From assembly GCA_902496275.1 (NCBI GenBank), contig CABVAC010000034.1:1-21250 (forward strand): a stretch of DNA of 21,250 bases, written 5' to 3'. Source of the DNA: an uncultured Collinsella sp. GTDB lineage: Bacteria; Actinomycetota; Coriobacteriia; Coriobacteriales; Coriobacteriaceae. This document shows positions 1 through 7,044 of this stretch, in pieces; position 1 is the stretch's first letter, and each line of letters begins with the position of its first letter. The notes beneath the pieces are model-generated. The model had not been told where the DNA came from. It searched no databases and saw only the letters and a program-made list of their open reading frames with translations. The translations under genes and the position numbers were made by a program.

Positions 1-58
1 CGGCGTACAATAGCTCCGTTTGAATCATCTGGCCGATACCCGGTAAGAGAGGATTGCC

Positions 59-1084
59 ATGCTCGCGTTCAACAACGATTATTCCCACGGCGCACACCCG
101 GCGGTGCTGCAGGCGCTCGTCGATACCAACATGGAGCCGCAGCCCGGCTACGGTACCGATGCGCATACCGAGCGCGCCAAGCAACTTGTTCGCGAGGCCT
201 GCCAGGCCCCCGATGCCGACGTGTTTTTTCTGGTGGGCGGCACGCAGGCCAACGCGACGGTGATTGATATGCTGCTTGCGCCCTACGAGGGCGTCGTTGC
301 TGCCGAGACTGGCCACGTCGCCTGCCACGAGGCGGGTGCCATCGAGTTTGGCGGCCACAAGGTGCTCACCATCCCCGGCTACGAGGGCAAGATGCACGCC
401 GAGGACCTCGAGAACTATATCCAGGTGTTCTACGAAAACGAGAGCTACGAGCACACGGTGTTCCCGGGCGCCGTGTACGTGAGCCTGTCGACCGAGTACG
501 GTACGCTGTATTCCAAGGCCGAGCTCGCGGCGATTCACGCGGTGTGCCAGAAGCGCGAGATTCCGCTGTTTGTGGATGGCGCCCGCCTGGCCTATGCGCT
601 GGCGGCCGATGAGTGCGACATTACCTTGCCCGAGCTGGCGCAGCTGTGTGACGTGTTCTACATCGGCGGCACCAAGTGCGGCGCGCTTTGCGGCGAGGCC
701 GTGGTATTTTGCGGCATGCACGCTCCGGCGCATCCCATTCCGCGCATTAAGCAGCACGGCGCGCTGTTGGCCAAGGGCCGTCTGACGGGTGTGCAGTTTG
801 AGGCACTCTTTACCGATGGCCTGTATTTTGAGATTGGTCGCCAGGCGATTGAGACGGCCCAGGCGCTACGCCGCGTGCTGCACGAGCGCGGTTACCAGTT
901 CTTTTTGGAGACGCCCACGAACCAGCAGTTTGTGATTCTGCCCAACGAGGACATGGCCCGCATTCGCGAGCATGCCTCGATCGAGTACTGGGAAAAGTAC
1001 GACGAGACCCACACGGTGGTGCGCTTTTGCACCAGCTGGGCCACGACGCAGGAGGACATCGACGCGCTGGCGGCTGTCCTGTAG
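59..1084 (+). CDS. Low-specificity L-threonine aldolase family PLP enzyme
   Basis: A 341-residue protein of the beta-eliminating lyase/threonine aldolase family (fold type I PLP enzymes). These cleave L-threonine or L-allo-threonine to glycine and acetaldehyde in the cytoplasm. The start FNNDYSHGAHP, the stacking histidine His86 (ETGHVACHE), Asp173 in FVDGARLAYA and the Schiff-base lysine Lys206 in YIGGTKCG are all in their expected order, and the length is normal for the family. A purine-rich GAGAGG at 47-52 supports this ATG. An intrinsic terminator follows at 1103. The gene seems monocistronic as far as the window shows. The family is clear. The exact stereospecificity, or a related beta-eliminating activity, cannot be decided from sequence. 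Confidence 0.9.
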   Translation: MLAFNNDYSHGAHPAVLQALVDTNMEPQPGYGTDAHTERAKQLVREACQAPDADVFFLVGGTQANATVIDMLLAPYEGVVAAETGHVACHEAGAIEFGGHKVLTIPGYEGKMHAEDLENYIQVFYENESYEHTVFPGAVYVSLSTEYGTLYSKAELAAIHAVCQKREIPLFVDGARLAYALAADECDITLPELAQLCDVFYIGGTKCGALCGEAVVFCGMHAPAHPIPRIKQHGALLAKGRLTGVQFEALFTDGLYFEIGRQAIETAQALRRVLHERGYQFFLETPTNQQFVILPNEDMARIREHASIEYWEKYDETHTVVRFCTSWATTQEDIDALAAVL

Positions 1085-1102
1085 CCTGATGTAATGACGA
1101 GG

Positions 1103-1142
1103 GGCCGCCTTGCGCTGGGTTTGGCGCAGGGTGGCCTTTGCT
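1103..1142 (+). terminator. Intrinsic terminator after the threonine aldolase gene
   Basis: A 13-bp stem with two G-U wobbles (1103-1115 with 1124-1136) closes an 8-nt loop and is followed by TTTGCTTTT. It sits between the aldolase stop and the GNAT start. Confidence 0.65.
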
Positions 1143-1160
1143 TTTAGGGAGAAGGGTTGT

Positions 1161-1751
1161 ATGACCGAGATGTCCGAGCCGACGATTCGCCTGGCGACGC
1201 CCGATGACGCGCCGGCGTTGCTTGCCATCTATGAGCCATATGTGCGCCAGACGGCGATTACCTGCGAATACGAGGTGCCGAGCGTTGAGGAGTTCGCCGG
1301 GCGTATCGAGCGCACGCTCAAGCGCTATCCGTATCTGGTGATGGAGCTGGACGGGCGTCCGGTAGGCTATGCCTATGTGAGTCCGCTTAACAGCCGCGAG
1401 GCATACGACTGGTCGGTCGAGACATCGATCTACCTGGCGCGCGACGTGCGCCACGGCGGGCTGGGCCGCAAGCTGCACGATGCGCTCAAGCAATGTCTGG
1501 TCGCGATGGGCATCACCAACATGTGCGCGCTCATCGCCGTGCCGCACGACAAGGACGACGAGTACCTGACGCACAACAGCCAGGACTTCCATGCCCATAT
1601 GGGGTATCGCCTGGTGGGCGCCTTTGACCGCTGCGCCCAAAAGTTCGGTCGCTGGTACGACATGTGTTGGATGGAGCTGGTCCTGGCCGAGCGCACGCCC
1701 AACCAACCCAAACCAACCTGGTTCCCCGACCTCCCCAAACCTACCATTTAG
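1161..1751 (+). CDS. GNAT N-acetyltransferase, phosphinothricin acetyltransferase-like
   Basis: A 196-residue GNAT acetyltransferase that transfers acetyl from acetyl-CoA to an amine. The N-terminal block (IRLATPDDAPALLAIYEPYV, residues 9-28), the TAITCEYEVPS segment and the acetyl-CoA loop RHGGLGRKL (residues 97-105) resemble the PAT/bar-like subgroup that acts on phosphinothricin, methionine sulfone and similar compounds. The natural substrate is unknown. I chose the ATG at 1161 because AGGGAGAAGGG lies at 1146-1155. A longer frame opening at 1110 runs through the upstream terminator and has no ribosome site. The last residues, after about 180, are Pro-rich (NQPKPTWFPDLPKPTI) and are encoded partly by a dispersed intergenic repeat, so the native C-terminus may have been replaced or extended. 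Confidence 0.85.
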   Translation: MTEMSEPTIRLATPDDAPALLAIYEPYVRQTAITCEYEVPSVEEFAGRIERTLKRYPYLVMELDGRPVGYAYVSPLNSREAYDWSVETSIYLARDVRHGGLGRKLHDALKQCLVAMGITNMCALIAVPHDKDDEYLTHNSQDFHAHMGYRLVGAFDRCAQKFGRWYDMCWMELVLAERTPNQPKPTWFPDLPKPTI

Positions 1752-1760
1752 GGACAGGTT
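1734..1760. repeat. Partial copy of the CCCAAACCTACC...GGGACAGG repeat
   Basis: This 27-nt stretch differs from 20763-20789 at only three central positions. It contains the GNAT stop codon (1749-1751), and the adjacent reverse-strand stop of GntR1 (1759-1761) begins at its right edge. It is therefore a relic of the dispersed palindromic repeat that also occurs at 9161, 11297 and 20769. Confidence 0.7.
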
Positions 1761-2481
1761 AGCCGATGGGCTCGGTGTATTTGGCGCGGTCGGTGCGCTG
1801 GATGCGCTTGGAGACATGGAGCGGGCGGCCGTCGGTGTCGTAGACGTAGTCGGTGATCAGGATCAGCGCCTGCCCGCGCTCAACGTTGAGCAAAAACGCC
1901 TCGTTTTGCGAGGCATAGCACACCTCAAAGGTCTTATGTCCCTGTGCCGGCGCGCGATGGAATTCTTGGCGCAGCGTGGCGTAGAGTGAACCGTTGATAT
2001 CGCGATCGATGAGCGCCTCAAAGCTTGGCGGCAGATAGGTGGTCTCCAGGCACAACGGCGCATCGTCCAGATAACGCAGGCGGACAAGTTTGACGAGCTT
2101 GCTGCCCACGGCGGCATCAAAGAACTTAGCTATGCTGCCGCCCGCCTTGGTAAAGCCCGAGTCCACCGTGCGCGTGGTGGGCTTCATGCCCTGACCCTGG
2201 ACCTGCGCCGTATAGCTCGAAAACACCAGGTTGTTCTCGTGGAGCGCGGGCGTGTCGGCCACAAAGGCGCCGCGCCCGCGCTCGGTTCGAACCAGACCCT
2301 CATCGACGAGCACCTTAAGAGCATGGCGCACGGTGCTGCGCGACAGCCCCGATTCGTCCATGAGTTCCATCTCGGACGGCAGCTTGTCTCCGCGTGCGTA
2401 GATGCCGGCGGCGATGCGGTCACGCAGCGTACCCGCCAAGCGCTCGTATTGGGCCAGTTTCTTCTTAGACGAAGCGTTCAT
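1759..2481 (-). CDS. GntR/HutC-family transcriptional regulator with UTRA domain (GntR1)
   Basis: A 240-residue regulator. Residues about 10-78 form the GntR winged helix (RIAAGIYARGDKLPSEMEL, LSRSTVRHALKVL, TERGRGAFV). Residues about 95-235 form a UTRA ligand-binding domain (LVKLVRLRYLDDAPLCLETTYLP). HutC-type regulators bind sugar phosphates or related metabolites and usually repress adjacent catabolic genes. The gene is divergent from the SIS1 deglycase-like gene, and the 206-bp gap contains several TGTAT half-sites. SIS1 and itself are therefore the obvious targets. The annotated ATG is the first good start, although its ribosome site (AGG) is weak, which fits a low-level regulator. It converges on the GNAT gene with only 7 nt between the two stop codons. 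Confidence 0.92.
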   Translation of the reverse strand: MNASSKKKLAQYERLAGTLRDRIAAGIYARGDKLPSEMELMDESGLSRSTVRHALKVLVDEGLVRTERGRGAFVADTPALHENNLVFSSYTAQVQGQGMKPTTRTVDSGFTKAGGSIAKFFDAAVGSKLVKLVRLRYLDDAPLCLETTYLPPSFEALIDRDINGSLYATLRQEFHRAPAQGHKTFEVCYASQNEAFLLNVERGQALILITDYVYDTDGRPLHVSKRIQRTDRAKYTEPIG

Positions 2482-2490
2482 GCTATCAAC

Positions 2491-2647
2491 CTGTATCTAA
2501 CTTGTATGTGAATCTAATTAAGCATGTATCCAATACAACAACAAAACCGCTGGTAGCAAATTATCAAAAACCGCATCAGCAATATTTCTATGACAAATAT
2601 AGCATACAACTAGTCGACATAACCAAAACATGTATGTAACTTGTATG
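2491..2647. promoter_or_regulatory. Divergent control region with TGTAT-type operator candidates
   Basis: Two 17-nt near-identical sites, 2492-2508 (TGTATCTAACTTGTATG) and 2631-2647 (TGTATGTAACTTGTATG), lie 139 bp apart in the same orientation. Each holds two TGTAT half-sites 11 bp apart, one helical turn. A perfect inverted pair TGTAT-CCA-ATACA lies at 2525-2537, and a lone ATACA at 2604-2608. HutC-type GntR proteins commonly recognise GTNTANAC-like sites, so these are likely GntR1 operators for gntR1 (left) and SIS1 (right). I could not place the -35/-10 boxes with confidence. Confidence 0.6.
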
Positions 2648-2687
2648 CCTGTGATGAGCATCAAACGAGAAGAAAGGCTGATGCACG

Positions 2688-3680
2688 ATGACTACTCAGG
2701 AACAGGTTAAGGATCTCGTCTCCCAGGTTTTGGCTGACAAGGCAGACAAGGGCGGCATCAAGCGCGTCGTGTGGATTGGCGCCGGCGGATCCAACGGCGG
2801 CAACTATCCTGCCCAGTACTTTATGGAGCACGAGGCCACGCAGGTCGTGAGCTCCAGCTACACCAGCAACGAGTTCGTGCACGCAACCCCTGCTTACGTC
2901 AACGAGAACACCCTGGCCGTCGTCGTGTCCATGCGCGGCACCAAGGAGACCATCGTCGCCGCCCAGGTCGCCAAGGACCACGGCGCCAGCACCATCGCAA
3001 TCTATGTTGACGAGTCCGGCCTCACCGAGGTCTGCGACTACAAGATCCAGTACGACAGCCTGGCCGTCGACGAGTCCTGCATGGGCCGCACCAACTCTGC
3101 CGTCGTGACCATGATCGCCATGGAGCTTACGCAGCAGACCGAGGGCTATGCCGAGTACGAGACCGCTATGGCCGCGTTCGACTTGGTCGACCCCATCTAT
3201 CGCAAGGCCGTCGAGTACACCCGTCCGCTCGCTGCTAAGTGGGCCGAGCAGAACGCCGACAAGCCCTGCATCAACGTCATGGCTCAGGGTCCGCTCTTTG
3301 GTGCCGCCTACGTCTTTAGCATCTGCAACGTGCAGGAGATGCTGCAGATCGACTCCTGCACCATCAACACCTGCGACTTCTTCCACGGTCCTTTCGAGAT
3401 CCTGGACAAGCGCACCTCGCTGTTCCAGCTCATCAGCGTCGGTCGCAGCCGCTGCAACGACGAGCGCGGCATCCGCTTCGTCAACCAGTACGGTGGCGAG
3501 CGCGTCTATCAGCTCGACGCCAAGGAGCTCGGCCTCAACGACATCAAGGACAGCGTGAGCGAGTACTTCAACCACCTGATCTTTGCCCCGATCCTCAACA
3601 ACGTGTACATGCGTGCACTCTCTGCAGTCACCCACAAGGACTACATGACGCGCCGCTACATGTGGAAGCTGGACTACTAG
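2688..3680 (+). CDS. SIS-domain protein, fructosamine-6-phosphate deglycase-like (SIS1)
   Basis: A 330-residue protein with two SIS (sugar isomerase) domains, residues about 20-155 and 190-310. It resembles the FrlB/FraB/GfrE deglycase group, which splits 6-phosphorylated Amadori compounds into glucose 6-phosphate and an amino acid. SIS landmarks are WIGAGGSNGG (29-38), SMRGTKET (81-88) and the FFHGPFE block (231-237). Glu217 and His233 are 16 residues apart, the spacing of the catalytic Glu/His pair in FraB and of Glu488/His504 in GlmS. Its paralogs here read GEYFHGPFE, while this copy reads CDFFHGPFE, so its pocket may differ. AGAAAGG (2670-2676) precedes the ATG. It is monocistronic, controlled by divergent GntR1, and followed by structured element A. 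The substrate is inferred only at family level. Confidence 0.82.
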   Translation: MTTQEQVKDLVSQVLADKADKGGIKRVVWIGAGGSNGGNYPAQYFMEHEATQVVSSSYTSNEFVHATPAYVNENTLAVVVSMRGTKETIVAAQVAKDHGASTIAIYVDESGLTEVCDYKIQYDSLAVDESCMGRTNSAVVTMIAMELTQQTEGYAEYETAMAAFDLVDPIYRKAVEYTRPLAAKWAEQNADKPCINVMAQGPLFGAAYVFSICNVQEMLQIDSCTINTCDFFHGPFEILDKRTSLFQLISVGRSRCNDERGIRFVNQYGGERVYQLDAKELGLNDIKDSVSEYFNHLIFAPILNNVYMRALSAVTHKDYMTRRYMWKLDY

Positions 3681-3688
3681 GGGATATT

Positions 3689-3836
3689 GGTTCCGCCGTT
3701 CTACCGAACGGCGGACCGGCCGACGCTGCGCACCCGGCATTTGGCCAATCTGCCGTTCAATTTCAAAGGCGCGACCAGAAGGTCAGCGCCTTTTCATTTC
3801 ACGGCGCCTTGGCTCAAATGACGGGCGCTCGCTGAC
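3689..3836 (+). repeat. Structured repeat copy A, candidate structured RNA
   Basis: This element starts 8 nt after the SIS1 stop. Its P1 hairpin is CCGCCGTTC-TACC-GAACGGCGG (3693-3714), followed by the conserved block GGC-CGACGCTGC. A long-range helix pairs CCCGgCATTTG (3733-3743) with CAAATGaCGGG (3815-3825). It continues as GCCAA/TTGGC (3744-3748/3809-3813), with a bulged T, and GCCGT/ACGGC (3752-3756/3801-3805). The apical hairpin 3765-3793 has an AGAA loop. Copy B (12153-12299) has the same layout and length but different paired bases, so structure rather than sequence is conserved. The apical hairpin, followed by TTTT, could also terminate SIS1 transcripts. Confidence 0.6.
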
Positions 3837-3865
3837 ATTGCCAAAACGTCGGCGTTGCCGTGATT

Positions 3866-3912
3866 GGCACTTGGGGACGTTCCTTTTGTGCCGGCACTTG
3901 GGGACACTCCTG
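3866..3912. repeat. GGCACTTGGGGAC intergenic repeat
   Basis: GGCACTTGGGGAC occurs at 3866-3878 and again at 3893-3905. The first copy closes a small hairpin with GTGCC at 3888-3892. The core GGGGACGTTC recurs in the long hairpin at 12341-12394, and a related GGGACAGTTCC loop lies at 7966-7976. Confidence 0.5.
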
Positions 3913-3955
3913 GGAATCATTTCCTCGTTCGCCGATTTGTGTCTTGAAAAATGTA

Positions 3956-3971
3956 TATAACGACTATAACG
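3956..3971. promoter_or_regulatory. Tandem TATAACG operator candidate upstream of the EamA gene
   Basis: TATAACG occurs at 3956-3962 and 3965-3971, 9 bp apart. Its reverse complement CGTTATA also lies in the PTS leader (5242-5248) and upstream of gntR2 (11384-11390). A TTGAAA at 3944-3949 is a possible -35, with TATAAC at 3965 as -10, but the 15-bp spacer is short. Confidence 0.4.
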
Positions 3972-4011
3972 TAGTGTGAAACATATTGGAAACAATACCG
4001 AGGAGGCTGCG

Positions 4012-5094
4012 TTGAAGAAAAGCAATCTGGGCTATGTGCTGGTGCTGGTCGCCGCGCTTATGTGGGGCAGCATCGGAATCTTTGTAAACGGCATCTCGGC
4101 CATGGGCGTTTCGTCCCAGAGCATGGCGGCCTTTCGCTTGTTGGTCGGAGCGCTTATCTTGGCGCCGGTCCTGATGTTTATGGGCTGCCGTCCGGGTGAG
4201 GGGTCTACTGTGGCTCAGGGTCCGCTGGTCCTGTTCAAGGCGAGCCCTAAAGAGCTTGTTCCCTGCGCGCTTGTCGGTATCGTCGGTTTGGCCGCCGCCA
4301 ACACCTGCTATTACGAGTGCATGGGCGAGGTGGGCATGTCCACGGCCTCGGTGCTGCTCTACACCTCGCCGGTGTTTGGCGTCATGCTCGGCCGCGTGCT
4401 TTATCGCGAGGACGTGACCCCCAACAAGCTCGTTGCCATTGTCTTTAACATCGTTGGCTGCGTGCTTGCAGTGACCAATGGCGACCTTTCCGGTTTTCAT
4501 TTTTCGGTTTGGGGCGTCACGTCGGGCGTGATTGCAGGCCTTTGTGGTGCGTCGCTCGCGGTGTTTAGCCGAATAGCAACCAAGACGGTCCACCCGCTGG
4601 CTGTCACGTTTTGGGGTTTTGTTTTTGGCGGTGCGGTTATGGCAGCTATCGCGGCTCCGTGGCCGGATGTCGCCGCGGCAATGTCGCCACAGCTGCTGCT
4701 GCTGTTCCTTGGCTTTGGACTCATCCCCACAGCCGTGGCCTACATTTTATATATGCAGGGCCTGTCCATGGGGCTCGAGACGTCGAAAGTTCCCGTCGTA
4801 ATGTCATTCGAGACGGTCGTCACCGTACTGGTGGGCATTGGTGTCTATGCCGAGCCCGCCGGCGCGATCAAGGTTCTGGGCATCGTGCTGGTGCTCGCGT
4901 CCATCCTGATTATGAACACCGACTTCTCCAAGCTGCGCAACAGTGTGTTTGTCGGTCATGTTGTTGAGAGCATGACCTTTAAGCCCAACGCGTGGTGGAC
5001 GGAGAAATCGCAGGACATGGATCTGTTTAAGGAACGCACCGGCATCGCGCTGGAGCCCACCGTGCAGGAAAGCCCCTGGTACTTCGTGCGATAG
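4012..5094 (+). CDS. EamA/DMT-family permease
   Basis: A 360-residue inner-membrane protein of the drug/metabolite transporter superfamily with two EamA repeats, each about five transmembrane helices. The opening YVLVLVAALMWGSIGIFVNG and the second-repeat start FSVWGVTSGVIAGLCGASLA are typical. Family members often export amino acids or related metabolites. I chose the TTG at 4012 because AGGAGG lies at 4001-4006, five bases upstream. A GTG at 3976 in frame has no ribosome site. After the tenth helix there is an unusual tail of about 50 residues, soluble and aromatic-rich (PNAWWTEKSQDMDLF). The upstream CGTTATA-type half-sites are shared with the following PTS operon, so it may belong to the same regulon and export an amine released by the deglycases. 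That role is inference. Confidence 0.85.
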   Translation: MKKSNLGYVLVLVAALMWGSIGIFVNGISAMGVSSQSMAAFRLLVGALILAPVLMFMGCRPGEGSTVAQGPLVLFKASPKELVPCALVGIVGLAAANTCYYECMGEVGMSTASVLLYTSPVFGVMLGRVLYREDVTPNKLVAIVFNIVGCVLAVTNGDLSGFHFSVWGVTSGVIAGLCGASLAVFSRIATKTVHPLAVTFWGFVFGGAVMAAIAAPWPDVAAAMSPQLLLLFLGFGLIPTAVAYILYMQGLSMGLETSKVPVVMSFETVVTVLVGIGVYAEPAGAIKVLGIVLVLASILIMNTDFSKLRNSVFVGHVVESMTFKPNAWWTEKSQDMDLFKERTGIALEPTVQESPWYFVR

Positions 5095-5208
5095 GGGATT
5101 GGCGAGGCGTCTGATCTGGGGTTATCCAGCCAGCGCCGGCTTACCCAGCCCCAACGTTTCGATTACGTTAAACCCGTCAACGGTCGATTTTCACCCGCGA
5201 GCGGTCTT

Positions 5209-5260
5209 TATACTAATTAGCAATATAAGCAACGTATAAGACGTTATAATGACCATAACG
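5209..5260 (+). promoter_or_regulatory. PTS operon promoter and CGTTATA operator candidate
   Basis: Tandem ACGTATAA (5232-5239) and ACGTTATAA (5241-5249) half-sites are followed by an opposed ATAACG (5255-5260), which forms CGTTAT-N7-ATAACG at 5242-5260. Two possible -10 boxes are seen: TATACT at 5209-5214 and a perfect TATAAT at 5245-5250. A binding protein here would sit on the promoter. GntR2 is the best candidate because its own leader carries the same ACGTTATA. Confidence 0.5.
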
Positions 5261-5276
5261 AAAAGGAGGAGGCAAG

Positions 5277-6200
5277 ATGAATCAGATCATTCTCGCATCT
5301 CATGGCGGCCTGGCCGCAGGCGCCAAAGACACGCTCGAGATGGTTCTCGGCGACGTGTCGAACGTCCACGTCGTGTCGCTTGCTCGTGACGACAAGGAGC
5401 CCATCACCAACAAGGTGGACGCCATGATCGCCACGTTCAACGCGGACGACACCGTCTATGTGCTGACCGATATGCTCGGCAGCTCGGTCAACAACAGCAT
5501 GGTCGAGCTTTCCAAGAACGGCACGAAGTTCACGGTTGTTAGCGGTTTCAACATCCCGCTGGCGCTCACGCTCGCTATGAGCCCCGCCCCCGTCGAGGGC
5601 GCCGAGCTCGCGGCCCTCATCAACGAGGCCCGTGCCGGTCTGACCAACCCCAACGCACCGGTCGAGGCCGCCGCGGCTCCCGCCAAGAAGGCCAAGGCGT
5701 CCCGTCACAGCTCCGGTCCCGCCAAGATCGTCCTCGCACGTCTTGACTACCGTCTGCTGCACGGCCAGGTCGTCTTTACCTGGACCACCAAGGTTCAGGC
5801 CGAGCGCATCATCGTCGTCGACAACGCTGCCGCCAACGATGACATCAAGAAGGGCGCTCTTAAGCTGGCCAAGCCCCAGGGCGTGCGCCTGAACGTCTTC
5901 ACCGTCGAGCGTGCCCTCGCCAAGATGGACAAGCTCAACACCCTCGGCGAGCGCGTCATGTTCGTCTTTGGCAACACGGCCGAGATGCTGCAGTTCTGCC
6001 AGGGCTACAAGCTCGACGCCATCAACCTGGGCGCCACCGCCAACCACGACGGTGCCGATCAGGTCGGCGGCAAGGACAGCTCCGTCTTCCTCGACGCCAC
6101 CCAGAAGGCCGACGTCAACCAGCTGCTCGACATGGGCATCAAGCTCTACGTCCAGCAGACCCCTACGTATCAGAGCGTCGACATCGACGCCAAGCTGTAA
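5277..6200 (+). CDS. Mannose-family PTS fused EIIAB component
   Basis: A 307-residue cytoplasmic phosphotransfer protein. Residues 1-122 are an EIIA(Man)-type domain with the phospho-histidine His9 in IILASHGG. Residues about 122-148 are an Ala/Pro/Lys-rich linker. Residues about 149-307 are an EIIB(Man/Sor) domain with phospho-histidine His162 in RLDYRLLHGQVV. It passes phosphate from HPr to the sugar entering through EIIC/EIID. The EIIA-EIIB fusion resembles ManX. The start is well supported by AAAAGGAGGAGG (5261-5272). It is the first gene of the operon EIIAB-EIIC-EIID-(SIS2). The association with a SIS deglycase suggests import of an amino-sugar conjugate rather than plain mannose. Confidence 0.94.
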   Translation: MNQIILASHGGLAAGAKDTLEMVLGDVSNVHVVSLARDDKEPITNKVDAMIATFNADDTVYVLTDMLGSSVNNSMVELSKNGTKFTVVSGFNIPLALTLAMSPAPVEGAELAALINEARAGLTNPNAPVEAAAAPAKKAKASRHSSGPAKIVLARLDYRLLHGQVVFTWTTKVQAERIIVVDNAAANDDIKKGALKLAKPQGVRLNVFTVERALAKMDKLNTLGERVMFVFGNTAEMLQFCQGYKLDAINLGATANHDGADQVGGKDSSVFLDATQKADVNQLLDMGIKLYVQQTPTYQSVDIDAKL

Positions 6201-6236
6201 TCAACCAGGCTTTTGCCTGACTGAAAGGAGAAGGGT

Positions 6237-7031
6237 ATGAATACGTTCATCAGTGCGGTGCTCGTCGGCCTCGTCGGCGTGTTCTGCATGTGGGACTCCC
6301 GCCTGCTCGGTCGTCTTAACTTCGAGCAGCCCCTCGTTGGCGCTACGCTCGTCGGTCTGCTGCTGGGCGATGTGCCCACCGGCCTTGCCGTCGGTGCCGC
6401 CGTCGAGCTCGTGTCCATGGGCCTGGTGCAGGTCGGCGCCGCCGTTCCGCCCGATATGGTCCTGGGCGGCATCGTGGCCGCTGCCTTTGCGTGCCTGACC
6501 GATGCTTCTGCCGAGACCGCCATGACGATCGCCATCCCGGTCGCCGTCCTGGGTCAGCTCCTCGGCATCGTGTTCCGTTCCATCATCGCCGCCCTCACCC
6601 ATGTGGCAGATAGCGCGATTGATAACGGAAAGTTCAAGACCGCCTACCGCATGCACATCTGCGCCGGCTCCGGTCTGTACGCCGTCATGTACTTCCTGCC
6701 GATCTTCCTCGCCGTCTTTGTTGGCACCGACCTGGTTCAGGCCATCGTCAACATGGTTCCCGAGTGGCTGTCCACTGGTCTTAACGTTTCGACCAAGATC
6801 ATGACCGCCTACGGCTTGGCCCTGCTGCTCACCATGATGATCAAGAAGGGTATGACTCCGTTCCTGTTCATCGGTTTCCTGCTCGCCGCTTACCTCAACC
6901 TGTCCGTCATCGCGGTCGCTCTGATCGGTGTGTGCCTGGCTGTCGTCTTCATGGGCTTCAAGTTCAACGGTTCCCATGCAGCCGCCGGTGTCGATTCCGA
7001 CTACGATCCGCTCGAAGACGACGAAGACTAA
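6237..7031 (+). CDS. Mannose-family PTS EIIC membrane component
   Basis: A 264-residue integral membrane protein of the PTS-EIIC (sorbose/mannose) family, which forms the sugar translocation channel with EIID. It is strongly hydrophobic. The family signature region NFEQPLVGATLVGLLLGDVP (residues 28-47) is followed by VELVSMGLVQVGAAVPPD. The C-terminus is short and acidic (DSDYDPLEDDED). The start is preceded by AAAGGAG and lies 36 bp after EIIAB. The gap of only 13 bp to EIID shows cotranscription. Substrate specificity cannot be inferred from the sequence alone. Confidence 0.93.
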   Translation: MNTFISAVLVGLVGVFCMWDSRLLGRLNFEQPLVGATLVGLLLGDVPTGLAVGAAVELVSMGLVQVGAAVPPDMVLGGIVAAAFACLTDASAETAMTIAIPVAVLGQLLGIVFRSIIAALTHVADSAIDNGKFKTAYRMHICAGSGLYAVMYFLPIFLAVFVGTDLVQAIVNMVPEWLSTGLNVSTKIMTAYGLALLLTMMIKKGMTPFLFIGFLLAAYLNLSVIAVALIGVCLAVVFMGFKFNGSHAAAGVDSDYDPLEDDED

Positions 7032-7044
7032 GGAGGAACACACT

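Noticed and set aside
2661..3740. Long reverse-strand open frame of 359 codons opposite SIS1
   Set aside because: It is an antisense shadow of a GC-rich gene: it lacks a ribosome site, its composition is Val/Leu/Asp/His-rich, and it covers SIS1, which has clear family motifs.
5108..5155. Possible terminator after the EamA gene (GGGG...CCCC, AGCC...GGCT)
   Set aside because: The paired segments are short with unmatched bases between them and no T-run follows, so I did not list it as a terminator.
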